Source of the DNA: Rhodospirillales bacterium | GTDB lineage: Bacteria > Pseudomonadota > Alphaproteobacteria > BOG-932 > Roseiterribacteraceae | Length of the DNA: 43,147 nt | Assembly: GCA_003165335.1 (NCBI GenBank) | Contig: PLTD01000253.1 | Span: 1 to 43,147, forward strand | Direction of reading: 5' to 3' | Shown: positions 42,706 through 43,147 of the stretch, piece by piece | How the letters are laid out: each line of letters opens with the position of its first letter | How positions within the stretch are numbered: the stretch's first letter is position 1 | The notes under the pieces: model-generated | Database searches by the model: none | What the model was told of the DNA's origin: nothing | Seen by the model: the letters and a program-made list of their open reading frames with translations, nothing else | Position numbers and translations under genes: made by a program

Positions 42706-43147
42706 TCAGCCGAGTGCGACGACTGTCTGCCGCTCAATGCCCAACGCATTTAACGCGGTGGCCACGATCTGGGCGGCATTCAGGCCCGCCTCGTCATATT
42801 GCTTATAGGGCGTGTCATGATCCTGAAATCGGTCCGGTAGCACCATGGCGCGTATCTTGAGGCCGCGATCGAGCAGTCCGTTGGTTGCCAGGTCGTGCAG
42901 AACCATCGAGCCGAATCCACCGATGGAGCCCTCCTCGACGGTGATGACGACCTCGTGTTCGCGCGCCAGGCGCCTGATGAGCGCCGTGTCGAGCGGCTTG
43001 GCGAAACGGGCGTCAGCCACGGTCGTCGACAGGCCGCGCGCGGCCAGTAGCTCTGCCGCCTTCAGGCATTCCTGCAGGCGGGTCCCCAGGCTTATCAGGG
43101 CAATCTTGCTGCCTTCCTGCACGATCCGGCCGCGGCCGATCTCGAGC
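42706..43147 (-). CDS. dxs: 1-deoxy-D-xylulose-5-phosphate synthase Dxs, 3' part
   Basis: Partial: the 5' end lies beyond the window edge. About 147 residues of the C-terminal transketolase domain are visible. [23 protein letters not shown] begins it, followed by [41 protein letters not shown], the segment where Dxs contacts the neighbouring domain, and a [20 protein letters not shown] motif typical of Dxs. Dxs makes DXP from pyruvate and glyceraldehyde 3-phosphate, the first MEP-pathway step for isoprenoids, thiamine and pyridoxal. The frame runs to the window edge, so the apparent internal Met is not the start. Confidence 0.94.
   Translation of the reverse strand, partial: LEIGRGRIVQEGSKIALISLGTRLQECLKAAELLAARGLSTTVADARFAKPLDTALIRRLAREHEVVITVEEGSIGGFGSMVLHDLATNGLLDRGLKIRAMVLPDRFQDHDTPYKQYDEAGLNAAQIVATALNALGIERQTVVALG

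Noticed and set aside
1-43147. tRNA or rRNA genes, CRISPR arrays, insertion sequences, prophage
   Set aside because: No T-arm-like signals, no regularly spaced repeats, no transposase or integrase frames and no terminal inverted repeats were seen on reading both strands.

Overview
The window is a chromosomal segment of an alphaproteobacterium, most likely a sphingomonad (Sphingomonadales). This rests on gene families and gene order recognised by eye; no database search was run. The main pointers are the order mnmE / mnmG-rsmG-parA-parB with parS sites inside it, a GapR (DUF2312) gene, a DUF6489 gene, a TonB-dependent receptor beside a TPR-sulfotransferase, and acyl-CoA/amidohydrolase/Rieske catabolic genes.

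Layout. (1) 419-4489: a tightly packed histidine operon, hisB-hisH-(GNAT)-hisA-hisF-hisE, followed by a HIT-family hydrolase, with overlaps of a few bases between most genes. (2) 4490-4972: no recognised gene, but a promoter-like hexamer, a well-placed ribosome site, a short reading frame and a strong terminator-like hairpin. (3) 4973-8965: a divergent catabolic pair, thiolase-like protein plus DUF35 partner on the minus strand, and CoA-transferase plus amidohydrolase on the plus strand. (4) 8966-9303: a decayed, frameshifted 3' end of a comM-like gene. (5) 9310-20210: an orphan Rieske oxygenase, then an APC permease / DMT transporter / secreted M20 peptidase operon that converges on a TonB-dependent receptor and TPR-sulfotransferase, and a MATE exporter. 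(6) 20351-26780: an HMG-CoA lyase-like enzyme, a PAS histidine kinase, and the biotin genes bioF-bioD (minus) divergent from bioB-bioA (plus). (7) 26777-33709: conserved housekeeping genes gapR, DUF6489, a thioredoxin-fold ferredoxin, mnmE, a small membrane protein, mnmG, rsmG, parA and parB, with two parS sites. (8) 33796-41802: a Spy-like periplasmic protein and a multi-PAS histidine kinase, then a two-subunit molybdenum hydroxylase, a response regulator with a degenerate receiver, and signal peptide peptidase SppA. (9) 41840-43147: a 33-residue arginine-rich mini-protein, a ParB-like (ParBc_2) gene and the 3' part of dxs.

How they fit together. The his genes supply five steps of histidine synthesis; hisI, hisG, hisC and hisD are not here. 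The bio genes cover all four steps from pimeloyl-thioester to biotin. The mnmE, mnmG, rsmG, parA, parB and parS group links tRNA/rRNA modification with chromosome segregation near the origin. The least routine stretch is 5-19 kb. It combines a probable thiolase-like aldolase, CoA transfer, ring oxygenation, TonB-dependent uptake, periplasmic peptidase action and amino-acid transport, and it contains a gene relic consistent with past insertion or deletion. No rRNA, tRNA, CRISPR array, insertion sequence or prophage was seen.
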